From a virus, in IMG/VR virus record IMGVR_UViG_3300025030_000118, positions 1 to 58,921 of that record: a stretch of DNA of 58,921 nucleotides, one strand, 5' to 3'. The first letter of the stretch is position 1; each line of letters begins with the position of its first letter. This document shows positions 43,443 to 52,607 of this stretch, piece after piece. The notes under the pieces were generated by a model. The model had not been told where the DNA came from. It saw only the letters and a list, made by a program, of their open reading frames with translations, and did no database searches. A program made the translations under genes and the position numbers.

Positions 43443-46400
43443 ATGTACGTTAATCTTCACTGTCATACTGAATACTCAACATTAGATGGTCTTGCAAAGA
43501 TCAAGGACTATATAAACAGGTGCAGGGATCTAAAAATCCCTGCACTTTCAATTACTGATCATGGAAACGTAGGGGGTCTTTTAGATGTTTATCTAAAATG
43601 TAAGAAGAATAATATAGTTCCCATACTTGGTATGGAGGCTTATCTTGTTGATAATTTAGAATCTATGTTTTCAAGAAAAATTCAAAAAAAGAATCATTTA
43701 TTGTTAATAGCTAAGAACTTAAAAGGATATCAAAACTTATTAAAAATAAGTACAGATAGTAATATTCATGGTTTTTATTATAAGCCTACAGTAGATTATG
43801 ATATTTTAAGAAAATATGGTGATGGTATTATAGCTAGTTCAGCATGTATTGCTGGAGAGATTCCAGAAGCAATTCTAAATAAGGATCTTAATAAGGCAGA
43901 ATTACTATTAAAAAATTATTTAGGAATATTTGGAGATAATTTTTATTTAGAAATGATGCCATCTAGAGATGATAGACAAAAGGAAGTCAATTTAGGACTT
44001 GCTTATTTATCTAGAAAGCATGGAATAAAAACTATTATAACTAATGATAGCCACTATATAAAACAGGAAGATGCTAAGGTTCATGAAATTTTAAAATGTA
44101 TACAAATGAACAAAAAATATGATCCAAATAATATGAGATTTGGAGTAGACGACTATTTTATTATGGATGAAGATCAGATAAGATCTTACTTCAATAAATA
44201 TCATCCAGAAATATCAGAAGATTTAATCAATAATAGTTTTAAAAATATAGAAGATATAGTATCAGGATATAATATAGAGATACCATTAAACCAGATATTA
44301 TTACCTAAATTTAAAATAGAAGATGAAAACTTTCTAAAACAAAAAGAAAAATATGTAAATAAATATGATTTTATTAAAAATGAATTGGATGGTTTCTTAT
44401 TATATTTATGTTCAAAAAATTGGAAAAAGTATGGATTTAAAGAAAATATTTATAAAGAAAGACTTTTATATGAATTAAAAGTTATATGTAATATGGGCTA
44501 TTCCAGCTATTTTCTAATAGTATGGGATTATATAAAATGGGCAAAAGATAGAGATATTATGGTTGGTCCTGGACGAGGGTCTGGAGCGGGGAGTTTAATA
44601 TCTTATATATTAGATATTACAACAGTAGATCCTATAAAACTGGATTTGACTTTTGAAAGATTTTTAAATCCAGATAGAGTTAGTATGCCTGATATCGATT
44701 CGGATTTCCAGGATAATAGAAGAGAAGAAGTAATAGACTATATATGTAAAAAATATGGAGAAAGAAACTCTTGTAATATTACAAATTATAATAAGATGAA
44801 TGCAAGAGGAGTAATAAGAAAAGTATCTTCTGCATATAATTTAGATTTCCAAGATGTAAGTAAATATATAAAAATAATAGAATCCTCTTATGATATTAAG
44901 TTATTATCAATTAGAGATATATTTAAAGATCTTAATAAGAATAAGTGGAAAATATTTGATGGTTTTGGAGATGTAGATAAAATTAAAGAAATATTTAAAG
45001 TTTCATCTGTAATGGAAGGTGTTATATCTAATGATAGTATACATGCTGGAGGAATATGTATAAGTGATGAAGATTTATCTAATTATACAGCACTAAAAAG
45101 AAGCAAAAAGAAAGATAATAAAGACGTAAATATGATTTCTACTCAATATGATAAAGATACCTTAAAGGAAATAGGTCTTTTGAAATTTGATATATTAGGA
45201 GTATCTTATCTTAATGTGATAAAAAATACTATTAATTTAATAAAAGAAAGATATAATAAAGATATTATATTAGAAGATATATCTTTAGATGATAATAATA
45301 TTTATAGGGATCTTAGTATAGGAAAAACTATAGCAATTTTTCAACTTGAGAATAATGTTCCAAAAGGTGTATTGAAAAAAATAAAAGCAAATTGTTTCGA
45401 GGATGTTGTTATTACGAATGCTTTAATTAGACCAGGTCCTTTATCTAATCAAATGGATACAATGTATGCAGAGAACAAAGAGGATCCAAGTAGAATAAAA
45501 TATGATCATCCTATAATGTCTAAAGTATTAGGAAAAACTCATGGGGTTATAGCATATCAAGAGCAAGTAATGGAAATGTCTAAAGTTCTTGCTGGATTTA
45601 ATAATATTCAGGCAGATACTCTAAGAAAGGGAATGGGAGATAAGAATATAGAATATTTTAACAAGCTCAAAATTGAATTTATTGATGGATGCAAAAATAA
45701 AAATAATATTGATAACAATATATCTAATAAAATATGGGATATAATTATCAGGTTTGCTGGATATTCTTTTAATAGGTCTCATTGTGTATGTTATTCATTA
45801 TTATCATGTTGGTGCGCATGGCTAAAATATTATTATCCTTTAGAATATATGCTATCTTGTTTACAGATACAAGGAGGAGATAGATATGAGATATTAATGA
45901 AAGAATCAAAAAGAATAGGAATTAATATATTAGCTCCAAATATAAATCATAGTCAAGAATCATGTTCTATTTATAATAATTCTTTATTAGCTGGTTTTGA
46001 TATAATAAAAGGAATAAGAACACAAGATGTAAAAATATTGATTAATAATAGAACATATAAAGATTTTAAAGATATTGTTTTAAAAACTAATAAATATAAG
46101 ATCGGTAGACAATGTATTATTTCATTATTGAGATTAGGGATAATTCCAAAAAATATGATAGAGGATGAATATTCAGTAAAATCTATTGTAGAAAATATTG
46201 ATGATTATATAAAATATGTAGTAAATTCTAAATATAGTTTATTTGAAACTGTTTCTGGTATTCCAAAAATAGAAGAATATCTAGACAAGGAAATAGAAGA
46301 TTTCGAAGAGAAAAGCTATACAAGTAATATTTTTGCAAGATCTTTAATGGATAAAGTAGAAATCATAAACAAAAAGAGATCTTTTCAATATGAAGATTGG

Positions 46401-46679
46401 GAAAATATTAAAGACGGGAAAGAAGTAATAATAGGTGGTAAAATAAGTAAGCTGGTAATTAAACAGGATAAAAGAGGAGGAAGATATTGTAATTTTGAAA
46501 TTACAATTCCTGGAGTGGATGAAAAGTATAAAATAAGAGTTTTCAGTAATATGTATAGTATATATGAAAACTTAATAAAGATGGATACTTTTATCATGAT
46601 TAAAGGGAATGTTAATATTAGCGAAGAATGGCATTTCAAAGGGATAATTGCTAATAAAATAGGACTATTGGAAAAATAA
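43443..46679 (+). CDS. dnaE: DNA polymerase III alpha subunit (DnaE, C family)
   Basis: 1078 residues with AGGAG upstream. The PHP domain keeps all nine metal ligands: His6, His8, Asp15, His40, Glu65, His85, Cys135, Asp202 and His204. That predicts a working built-in 3'-5' proofreading nuclease, as in mycobacterial DnaE1. Palm catalytic Asp417 and Asp419 lie in SMPDIDSDF, and the third acid is likely in LLKFDILGVS. GPGRGSGAGSLISYILDITT is the conserved nucleotide-binding loop. A C-terminal OB fold (about 990-1070) is present. It is not PolC, since no inserted exonuclease domain is seen. Confidence 0.95.
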   Translation: MYVNLHCHTEYSTLDGLAKIKDYINRCRDLKIPALSITDHGNVGGLLDVYLKCKKNNIVPILGMEAYLVDNLESMFSRKIQKKNHLLLIAKNLKGYQNLLKISTDSNIHGFYYKPTVDYDILRKYGDGIIASSACIAGEIPEAILNKDLNKAELLLKNYLGIFGDNFYLEMMPSRDDRQKEVNLGLAYLSRKHGIKTIITNDSHYIKQEDAKVHEILKCIQMNKKYDPNNMRFGVDDYFIMDEDQIRSYFNKYHPEISEDLINNSFKNIEDIVSGYNIEIPLNQILLPKFKIEDENFLKQKEKYVNKYDFIKNELDGFLLYLCSKNWKKYGFKENIYKERLLYELKVICNMGYSSYFLIVWDYIKWAKDRDIMVGPGRGSGAGSLISYILDITTVDPIKLDLTFERFLNPDRVSMPDIDSDFQDNRREEVIDYICKKYGERNSCNITNYNKMNARGVIRKVSSAYNLDFQDVSKYIKIIESSYDIKLLSIRDIFKDLNKNKWKIFDGFGDVDKIKEIFKVSSVMEGVISNDSIHAGGICISDEDLSNYTALKRSKKKDNKDVNMISTQYDKDTLKEIGLLKFDILGVSYLNVIKNTINLIKERYNKDIILEDISLDDNNIYRDLSIGKTIAIFQLENNVPKGVLKKIKANCFEDVVITNALIRPGPLSNQMDTMYAENKEDPSRIKYDHPIMSKVLGKTHGVIAYQEQVMEMSKVLAGFNNIQADTLRKGMGDKNIEYFNKLKIEFIDGCKNKNNIDNNISNKIWDIIIRFAGYSFNRSHCVCYSLLSCWCAWLKYYYPLEYMLSCLQIQGGDRYEILMKESKRIGINILAPNINHSQESCSIYNNSLLAGFDIIKGIRTQDVKILINNRTYKDFKDIVLKTNKYKIGRQCIISLLRLGIIPKNMIEDEYSVKSIVENIDDYIKYVVNSKYSLFETVSGIPKIEEYLDKEIEDFEEKSYTSNIFARSLMDKVEIINKKRSFQYEDWENIKDGKEVIIGGKISKLVIKQDKRGGRYCNFEITIPGVDEKYKIRVFSNMYSIYENLIKMDTFIMIKGNVNISEEWHFKGIIANKIGLLEK

Positions 46680-48131
46680 ATGATAAATATCATTATAGAT
46701 AACCATAAATCTAAACTTATAGGAGATCTTCCTTTCAATGTAAGAAAAAAAATTGAAATGAAAACATCTTTCAAATATCCTAATTACTTTTTTGTTCCAC
46801 AAAGAGGAAATTGGGATGGATGGATAAAACTTTTTGATAAAAATAGTACATTCCCTACAGGATTACTGTATTATATTATATCAACTTTAGATGATTTTAA
46901 AATTAAGTACTCTTTAATAGATAAAAGAAAAATATATAATAAGAAAAATATAAAAATTGAAAACAAAAATGGTATTATTTTAAGAGATTATCAAGAAAAA
47001 GCATTAATAGACGTGATAGATAATAAAAGAGGAATTGTAAGACTTCCAACTGGTGCTGGTAAAACAATTTTATCGGCTTTTATAATTAAGGAATCTGGAA
47101 TGTATCCTAATATATTTCTTGTTCATAGAAAATCATTATTATATCAAACTATTGAAGTTTTTAAAGATTTTTTTGGAGAAGATAAAGTTGGTCAAGTAGG
47201 AGATAATATTGTAGATTTTAATCCATATGTAAATGTAATTATGTTTCAGACATTATCTAATATTTTTGATATTAAATATGAAAGTCTTGATTCAGTTGAA
47301 AAAGATAAAACAGAGATAAAGAATAAAATTGAATCATCTAATAAAATACAAGAATCTAAAATGATAATAATTGATGAGTGTCATCATGCTGGAGCAAAAA
47401 CAGTTAGAGATATAATGAAGAAAATGGATAATGCTTTATGGAGAATAGGTCTTAGTGCAACACCATATAGAGATGATGGATGTGATCTACTTATAGAATC
47501 TTATATAGGTCGTATAATAAGTTCTATAACAGCATCAGATCTAATAAAGAAAGGAAATCTTGTAAATTCTCGCATGAGGTTTATAAGATATAATCCTGGT
47601 GGTATAAAAAAAAGATTTAAATATGATGAAATATACAAAGAGGAAATAGTTAATAATGAATATAGGAATAAAATAATATCTGAAATAACTTTAAAGCAAT
47701 CACAACTTGGAAGAAGTACATTAATAGTTGTTAAACACATAGAACATGGTAGAAACTTACTTAAAATATTGAATGAAATGAATATAGACGCATATTTTAT
47801 AGAAGGAAAAACTAAAGATAAGGTAAGAAATGAGTATCTAAATAAATTTAAAAATAAAGAAGTTTTAGTAATAATTAGCACTATATTTTCTGAAGGAGTA
47901 GATATTCCATCTTTAGATGTCCTGATAAATGCAGAAGGGGGAAAGTCTCCAACTGCAACTTTTCAAAAAGTAGGAAGAGCTTTAAGACCTTATAAGGATA
48001 AAAAAGAATGTATTTATATAGATTTTATTGACCCATATAAATTTTTATTAGATCATTCTAATCAAAGAATTAAAATACTAGAAACTGAAGATTTATTTAA
48101 TGTAGGAATAGTTAATTATGAAAAAAAATAA
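46680..48131 (+). CDS. SF2 helicase, UvsW-like
   Basis: 483 residues starting directly after the dnaE stop. A small N-terminal domain precedes ILRDYQEKALIDVI (Q-like region), Walker A RLPTGAGKT (121-129), DECHHAG (about 231), LSATPYRDDG and, in the second RecA-like domain, ISTIFSEGVDIPSLDVLI and FQKVGRALRP. T4 UvsW and its relatives remodel forks and recombination intermediates, which fits the neighbouring RuvC-like and RecA genes. Confidence 0.85.
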   Translation: MINIIIDNHKSKLIGDLPFNVRKKIEMKTSFKYPNYFFVPQRGNWDGWIKLFDKNSTFPTGLLYYIISTLDDFKIKYSLIDKRKIYNKKNIKIENKNGIILRDYQEKALIDVIDNKRGIVRLPTGAGKTILSAFIIKESGMYPNIFLVHRKSLLYQTIEVFKDFFGEDKVGQVGDNIVDFNPYVNVIMFQTLSNIFDIKYESLDSVEKDKTEIKNKIESSNKIQESKMIIIDECHHAGAKTVRDIMKKMDNALWRIGLSATPYRDDGCDLLIESYIGRIISSITASDLIKKGNLVNSRMRFIRYNPGGIKKRFKYDEIYKEEIVNNEYRNKIISEITLKQSQLGRSTLIVVKHIEHGRNLLKILNEMNIDAYFIEGKTKDKVRNEYLNKFKNKEVLVIISTIFSEGVDIPSLDVLINAEGGKSPTATFQKVGRALRPYKDKKECIYIDFIDPYKFLLDHSNQRIKILETEDLFNVGIVNYEKK

Positions 48132-48645
48132 GATATTATGTATTGATCCAGCAAAAATAATAAGTGGGTATTCGGTTTTTACTATAGAGGATCAGGATAT
48201 TATTTTATTAGATTATGGTTTAATAAAAACTAAATATAAAAACCATTTATATCTTTTAGAAATATATAACGAGATTAAAAAATTAATAGAAAAACATGAT
48301 ATAAATATATTAATTTTAGAAGATATATATTGTAGAAATGTTAATACATTAATAGTATTAGCCATGGTTAGATCCTGTATAATGTTAACTTCTTTATTAT
48401 ATAATAAAGATATAAAGATAGAAATATATAGAACTAAAACAATAAGAAAAGAGTTATGTGGAAATGGAAACTTTAATAAAGAACAAGTTAGAAAATACTT
48501 AATAGATAATTACAATATGGATGAGGATATTATAAGTTTAGATATAAGTGATTCAATATCTCTAGGAGTATATTATTATATTATAAAGGAGAAAAATAAT
48601 GGCAGTAAAATTGGGAGTAGATCAGACAAAAATAAATCAATATAA
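48118..48645 (+). CDS. ruvC: RuvC-like Holliday junction resolvase
   Basis: 175 residues; the start overlaps the helicase gene by 14 bases. Acidic residues of the RNase H-like fold are Asp10 (ILCIDPAKIISGYSV), Glu68 (ILILEDIYCRN), and Asp142/Asp145 (LDISDSISLGVYYY). NKEQVRKYL is also conserved. It should cut four-way junctions to resolve recombination products before packaging. Confidence 0.85.
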   Translation: MKKNKILCIDPAKIISGYSVFTIEDQDIILLDYGLIKTKYKNHLYLLEIYNEIKKLIEKHDINILILEDIYCRNVNTLIVLAMVRSCIMLTSLLYNKDIKIEIYRTKTIRKELCGNGNFNKEQVRKYLIDNYNMDEDIISLDISDSISLGVYYYIIKEKNNGSKIGSRSDKNKSI

Positions 48646-49156
48646 TTCAATATTAATAACTGCAACAGAGGCTCAAAGTAAAATTCAAGAAGATTTAGAA
48701 ATTAGAATTGATAAACTAACTGATCTAAAAGATGAAATATTTAAATATGTTAATAGTCAAGATCTTAGAATTCAAGATGATCCTGAACTAGATCAAGTTG
48801 AAAAAACTTTAGCGAGAGCTCAAAACTATATGAATAGAGTAATTGAAATTTTATTCGAATCAACTCGAAAAAAGATTGATCTTGAAAGAATGAAAAAATC
48901 AATATATAATAATATGATAGTATGCGTAGAGGGAGGAGATGCAAATACTAGAATATCTTTTATAGAAAATAACCTTACAACCTTTACTCAATCTATTACA
49001 ATAGAAGATGATATGATATCTTTATGTAAAGTTGTAGTAGATAATCTTAAAAAAATACAAGAAACATCTTCAAGACAATTGACAGCAATAAATTATAGAA
49101 TTCAAATGAAAACTACTGGTATGCAAAATATGGATGACTTGAATATGGATATATAG
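48599..49156 (+). CDS. Coiled-coil protein upstream of recA
   Basis: 185 residues with AAGGAG upstream. It overlaps the ruvC 3' end by 47 bases. Mostly helical (TEAQSKIQEDLEIRIDKLTD; DPELDQVEKTLARAQNYMNR), acidic, no catalytic motif. It sits between ruvC and recA, and a recombination mediator or structural partner is possible. Not recognised. Confidence 0.55.
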   Translation: MAVKLGVDQTKINQYNSILITATEAQSKIQEDLEIRIDKLTDLKDEIFKYVNSQDLRIQDDPELDQVEKTLARAQNYMNRVIEILFESTRKKIDLERMKKSIYNNMIVCVEGGDANTRISFIENNLTTFTQSITIEDDMISLCKVVVDNLKKIQETSSRQLTAINYRIQMKTTGMQNMDDLNMDI

Positions 49157-49164
49157 GAGAAAAA

Positions 49165-50232
49165 ATGAAAGAAGATCTTGAAAAACTAAAAGAAAAAGAA
49201 GACAAACTAAAAGAAAAAGAGTTAACGCAGGGAGAAAATCTTGCTAAACTTTTAAGTAAAAAGTTTACTCTGCTTCCAGTTAAAGGAAATGAACATAGGT
49301 TTGAAGTTAATCCCATATCTACTGGATCTTTAATAATGGATTATCAATCTGGAATAGGAGGGTTTCCAAGAGGAAGAATAGTTCATATTTATGGATCTAA
49401 ATCATGTGGTAAAACTACCTTAGCTTTTTCAGTTATGGCTCAAGCTAAAAAGATGGGATTATTATCTGTATTATTAGAAATGGAAAGAGCTCCTATGTTA
49501 AGACAGAGAGCATTAGAGATGGGAATAGATATTTTAGACTCTAATAATTTTATGTTTGATCAGCCAGTATCAGCTGAAGATTGTCTAAATAAATTAAGAT
49601 GGACTTGTCAAGCTGAAAAATTTATTCCAGCAGTAGTTGTAGTTGATTCTGTAGCAGGAATGATGTCTGAAGTTGATATCGATAAGGATTATACAGATTC
49701 TTCCAAGGTTGCTGGAGTTCCATTATTACTTTCTAGATCCCTAAAAGAGATTAACTATTTTGCCAGTAAGAATAATATTTTAGTTATTTTTACTAATCAA
49801 GTAAGAGAAAAAGTTAGTATGACATCAAGATATGTTCAAGAAATTCCACCAGGTGGAAAAGCTATTGGTTTTTATGCTAGTATGGAAGTGACTCTGAAAA
49901 CTCTCAAAGCGGATGAAATTATTGATCCTGATAATAAAGATGAAGATAATAATAAAATAGGACAAGGAGTTTCTTTTGTTTTTTCTAAAAATAAAGTAGC
50001 AGTTCCACATAAGTGTGGTATATTTGATCTATATTTTGATGAAAGAAAAATAGATAATTATAGTGCTTTAATATTAATAGCTACAAAAAAAGATATAGTA
50101 CATCAGGGAGGTCCATGGTTCACTTACAAAGATGAAAAATGGCAGGGTAAAAATAAACTAATAAATGAATTAAGATACAACGAGAAACTATATGAATCAA
50201 TAAAAAATGATATATTTGGAAACAAGAAATGA
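49165..50232 (+). CDS. recA: RecA-family recombinase
   Basis: 355 residues with AGGAG upstream. The N terminus is a charged helix. Walker A GSKSCGKTT is at about 77-85, with Walker B AVVVVDSVAGMM. LVIFTNQVREK and a loop-2-like MTSRYVQEIPPGGKAIGFYA follow. The length is like bacterial RecA. It would carry out strand exchange for phage recombination and replication restart with SSB, the UvsW-like helicase and RuvC-like resolvase. Confidence 0.9.
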   Translation: MKEDLEKLKEKEDKLKEKELTQGENLAKLLSKKFTLLPVKGNEHRFEVNPISTGSLIMDYQSGIGGFPRGRIVHIYGSKSCGKTTLAFSVMAQAKKMGLLSVLLEMERAPMLRQRALEMGIDILDSNNFMFDQPVSAEDCLNKLRWTCQAEKFIPAVVVVDSVAGMMSEVDIDKDYTDSSKVAGVPLLLSRSLKEINYFASKNNILVIFTNQVREKVSMTSRYVQEIPPGGKAIGFYASMEVTLKTLKADEIIDPDNKDEDNNKIGQGVSFVFSKNKVAVPHKCGIFDLYFDERKIDNYSALILIATKKDIVHQGGPWFTYKDEKWQGKNKLINELRYNEKLYESIKNDIFGNKK

Positions 50233-50426
50233 ATATTATAATTTTAGCAGGAGTTACTATTGGGTTAACTGAAATTAATATGAAAGTAGGAGATTCTTTA
50301 GATATAAAAGATGAAAAATATTTAATTAGATCAATCAATGATAATCACGGAATATATGAAAAAGAAATAAAAAAAATATATTATCTATATCCATTAGACG
50401 AAGGAGAAGATAAATGTCCGATATAA
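50229..50426 (+). CDS. Small hypothetical protein
   Basis: 65 residues, overlapping the recA stop by four bases (ATGA) and the MazG-like start by 13. Likely a small beta-rich protein (MNIIILAGVTIGLTEINMKV; KKIYYLYPLDEGEDKCPI). No family seen. Confidence 0.5.
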   Translation: MNIIILAGVTIGLTEINMKVGDSLDIKDEKYLIRSINDNHGIYEKEIKKIYYLYPLDEGEDKCPI

Positions 50427-50746
50427 AAGACTATATTAGAGATGCTCATAAAATAGCAACAGAAAAAGGATTTTATGACACAAAAAGAGATTTTACTCAC
50501 TATTGTATGATGATAATAACTGAGATATCTGAAGCGGTTCAATCAGATAGAAAGAATCATAGTTATGAAGATATTATGGGGGAACTTGCAGACACAACTA
50601 TTAGGCTTTTTGATTTTATAGCATGGTTAGAAGAAGAAGCTGATAAATCTATGATTTTAACCAAAGATAATACCTTTGAAGAAATATTGAAAAAAACAAT
50701 GGAGTATTTCAAAACCAGACCATATAAACATGGAAGAAAATATTAA
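50414..50746 (+). CDS. MazG-like nucleotide pyrophosphohydrolase
   Basis: 110 residues with AAGGAG upstream. ITEISEAVQSDR and MGELADTTIRLFDFIAWLE carry the E-E...E-x-x-D metal-binding pattern of MazG/dUTPase-like all-alpha NTP pyrophosphatases. HGRKY at the end is typical of phage members. It may clean noncanonical dNTPs or lower host (p)ppGpp; the substrate is not readable from sequence. Confidence 0.8.
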   Translation: MSDIKDYIRDAHKIATEKGFYDTKRDFTHYCMMIITEISEAVQSDRKNHSYEDIMGELADTTIRLFDFIAWLEEEADKSMILTKDNTFEEILKKTMEYFKTRPYKHGRKY

Positions 50747-50763
50747 ACCAGGAGATAAAAATA

Positions 50764-50895
50764 ATGGGTAATCTTAGTGATTTTATTAGGGGCATAGGAC
50801 AAAGCATATTATTATTAATCGGAATAATTATTGTATTTTTTCTTGCAATATATGGTCTTTTTTCCTTAATTTTGAAACTACCTACTTTATTCTAG
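50764..50895 (+). CDS. Small single-span membrane protein
   Basis: 43 residues with AGGAG 9 bases before ATG. After MGNLSDFIRGIGQ a hydrophobic run of about 25 residues (SILLLIGIIIVFFLAIYGLF) follows, then LILKLPTLF. It could be a holin-type or regulatory membrane peptide. It lies immediately before a promoter and ends the operon that began with ssb. Confidence 0.6.
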   Translation: MGNLSDFIRGIGQSILLLIGIIIVFFLAIYGLFSLILKLPTLF

Positions 50896-50900
50896 AGGAC

Positions 50901-50929
50901 TTGACTTTCTAAATAAGTTAAGTTATAAT
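50901..50929 (+). promoter_or_regulatory. Sigma70-type promoter
   Basis: TTGACT (50901-50906), 17-base spacer, TATAAT (50924-50929). The block TTGACTTTCTAA is the same as at 30771. It drives the nuclease/HAD/UDG/HD/ThyX gene run. Confidence 0.85.
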
Positions 50930-50952
50930 AATAGAAATAAAAGGGAGAAAAT

Positions 50953-51180
50953 ATGTGTGAATTATTAAACTCAAGAGAGATTCTGTTTCATATTCCAGAT
51001 GAAGGAATTGTTAGAGAAGAGTTAATAAAAGATATTAAGGATAGCATTCCTTATCTATCCTATAATATTATAGAAAAATCTATTATAAGATCACTTAATA
51101 ATGAAAAAATAGTTTTATTAAATAATATTATAAAACCTTCAGGTAATCTCACAATAATGGTAGATGGAATAATTGAATAA
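50953..51180 (+). CDS. Small winged-helix-like protein, unknown
   Basis: 75 residues with AGGGAG upstream, first after the promoter. Sequence suggests helix-helix-helix then a beta hairpin (VREELIKDIKDSIPYLSYNI; EKIVLLNNIIKPSGNLTIMV), like a small winged helix. Possibly a regulator; no family recognised. Confidence 0.5.
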   Translation: MCELLNSREILFHIPDEGIVREELIKDIKDSIPYLSYNIIEKSIIRSLNNEKIVLLNNIIKPSGNLTIMVDGIIE

Positions 51181-51673
51181 TAAAAATAAATCCCAAAAAC
51201 AAGAAAATAAAATATCTAAATTACTAGATATGTGTAAAACCATAAGTTCTGGATCTATATGGTTTTCAAAAGGTGATTTAAAAGATGATGATTTTATACT
51301 AGAAGCAAAAACTACTGATAATGAAAAATATACAATAAGTAGAAAATTAATAAACAAGATATCCGAGGAGTCTTTTTCTAGGTTTAAAAAACCATTAATA
51401 TTTATAACAGTTCAAGATAAAGACTATATATTAATGAAAAAAAATGATTTTATTGAAATATCAGAAATAGGAGAGGAAAAAATCAAAGATCTTTTAATAT
51501 ATAAAGAAGAAAATACTAGAAACAATAGTGGATTTACTATAAATAATGATTTATTTAAAGAAGAATCTATTAGAGAAGTTGTTATGGTTAATTTTATAAA
51601 AAATAACAAAATATTTGATCAGTGGATATGTATAAAAACTGAACTATTTCTGAAAATAAAAGAAGATAAATAA
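51173..51673 (+). CDS. Probable PD-(D/E)XK-type nuclease
   Basis: 166 residues. An in-frame TAA just upstream leaves TTG at 51173 as the first start; it overlaps the previous stop. GSIWFSKGDLKDDDFILEAK carries the GD...ExK pattern, followed by KYTISRKLINKI and KPLIFITVQDKDYILM. That layout matches phage Hjc-like/VRR-type endonucleases. It may process junctions or branched DNA. Moderate confidence because only the core motif is visible. Confidence 0.55.
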   Translation: MNNKNKSQKQENKISKLLDMCKTISSGSIWFSKGDLKDDDFILEAKTTDNEKYTISRKLINKISEESFSRFKKPLIFITVQDKDYILMKKNDFIEISEIGEEKIKDLLIYKEENTRNNSGFTINNDLFKEESIREVVMVNFIKNNKIFDQWICIKTELFLKIKEDK

Positions 51674-51870
51674 TGGAAAAAATAATAGTATTCTTTATTC
51701 AATGCTTATTTTCTATGATTGATTTATTAATGAAATGTAATATTGTTGTATTTGTTTTGAGTATTGTTTTTGGATGTTTATCAAACATATATATTTGGTT
51801 AGGTTATATAGTCTTCAATATATGTGATTATATTGATTTCATATCATGGAAAATAAGAAATATAAGATAA
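51673..51870 (+). CDS. Small membrane protein with two hydrophobic segments
   Basis: 65 residues beginning on the last base of the previous stop. Two hydrophobic spans (IIVFFIQCLFSMIDLLM and VVFVLSIVFGCLSNIYIWLG) and a basic C terminus (WKIRNIR) suggest an inner-membrane protein. A holin or superinfection factor is possible but unproven. Confidence 0.5.
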   Translation: MEKIIVFFIQCLFSMIDLLMKCNIVVFVLSIVFGCLSNIYIWLGYIVFNICDYIDFISWKIRNIR

Positions 51871-51881
51871 GGGATAATATA

Positions 51882-52607
51882 ATGGAAACATTAATTTGGG
51901 ATCTAGATGGAACAATAATACATACTCTTTATAAATATCGAATAGCATCATCTAAGTGTATTACTACCATTCTCGAATCTATTATACCACATACCATGTC
52001 AATTCAGGAAATAGATATTAAACATTCAAAAATAGATACTGAAGATTGTATAAAAAAAGGATTTGGAAATAAAAATAGATTTTCTAATTCATGGATCAAA
52101 ACATACAAAACTATATGTAATGAAAAAAATATTTTACCAAATGAAAATAGTATTAAATCAATAAAAAATAATGCATTATCTTGTTTTAGGAATGATATAA
52201 TTTTTATAGATTATGCTGAAGAAGTTTTAGATTATCTAAAAGATAAATATAATATGTATCTATTTACAATGGGTTCTTATGATATTCAATATGAAAAAAT
52301 AATAAAAGCTAATTTGTTCAGGTTTTTCAATCTTTCTAATATTTTCATTACCAAAGATAAAAATATAAAAACATGGAAAAAGATTTTAGATTTTGTGGGA
52401 GATCATGCTATTACGTCAATTATTGGAGATAGTTTAAGATCTGACATATATCCTGCTATAAAATTGGGACTAAAAAAGGCTATATATTTTGAATCCGAAC
52501 CATGGTTATTTAGTATCTGTACAGATATTAAATATATTGAGGATAGTGAAAGATTTTATAAAATAAAAAACTTAAAAGAAATATTTAATATTCTTGAAGG
52601 TAAATAA
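51882..52607 (+). CDS. HAD-family phosphatase
   Basis: 241 residues. I choose ATG 51882 because AAGGGA precedes it and METLIWDLDGT begins the HAD fold; an upstream ATG (51846) lies within the previous gene without a binding site. Catalytic Asp7 and Asp9 are in WDLDGTII. Motif II is at LFTMGSYD, the Lys of motif III lies near KTWKKILDF, and motif IV is SIIGDSLRSDIYPA. Likely hydrolyses a nucleotide or sugar phosphate. It is grouped with MazG- and HD-type nucleotide enzymes. Confidence 0.75.
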   Translation: METLIWDLDGTIIHTLYKYRIASSKCITTILESIIPHTMSIQEIDIKHSKIDTEDCIKKGFGNKNRFSNSWIKTYKTICNEKNILPNENSIKSIKNNALSCFRNDIIFIDYAEEVLDYLKDKYNMYLFTMGSYDIQYEKIIKANLFRFFNLSNIFITKDKNIKTWKKILDFVGDHAITSIIGDSLRSDIYPAIKLGLKKAIYFESEPWLFSICTDIKYIEDSERFYKIKNLKEIFNILEGK

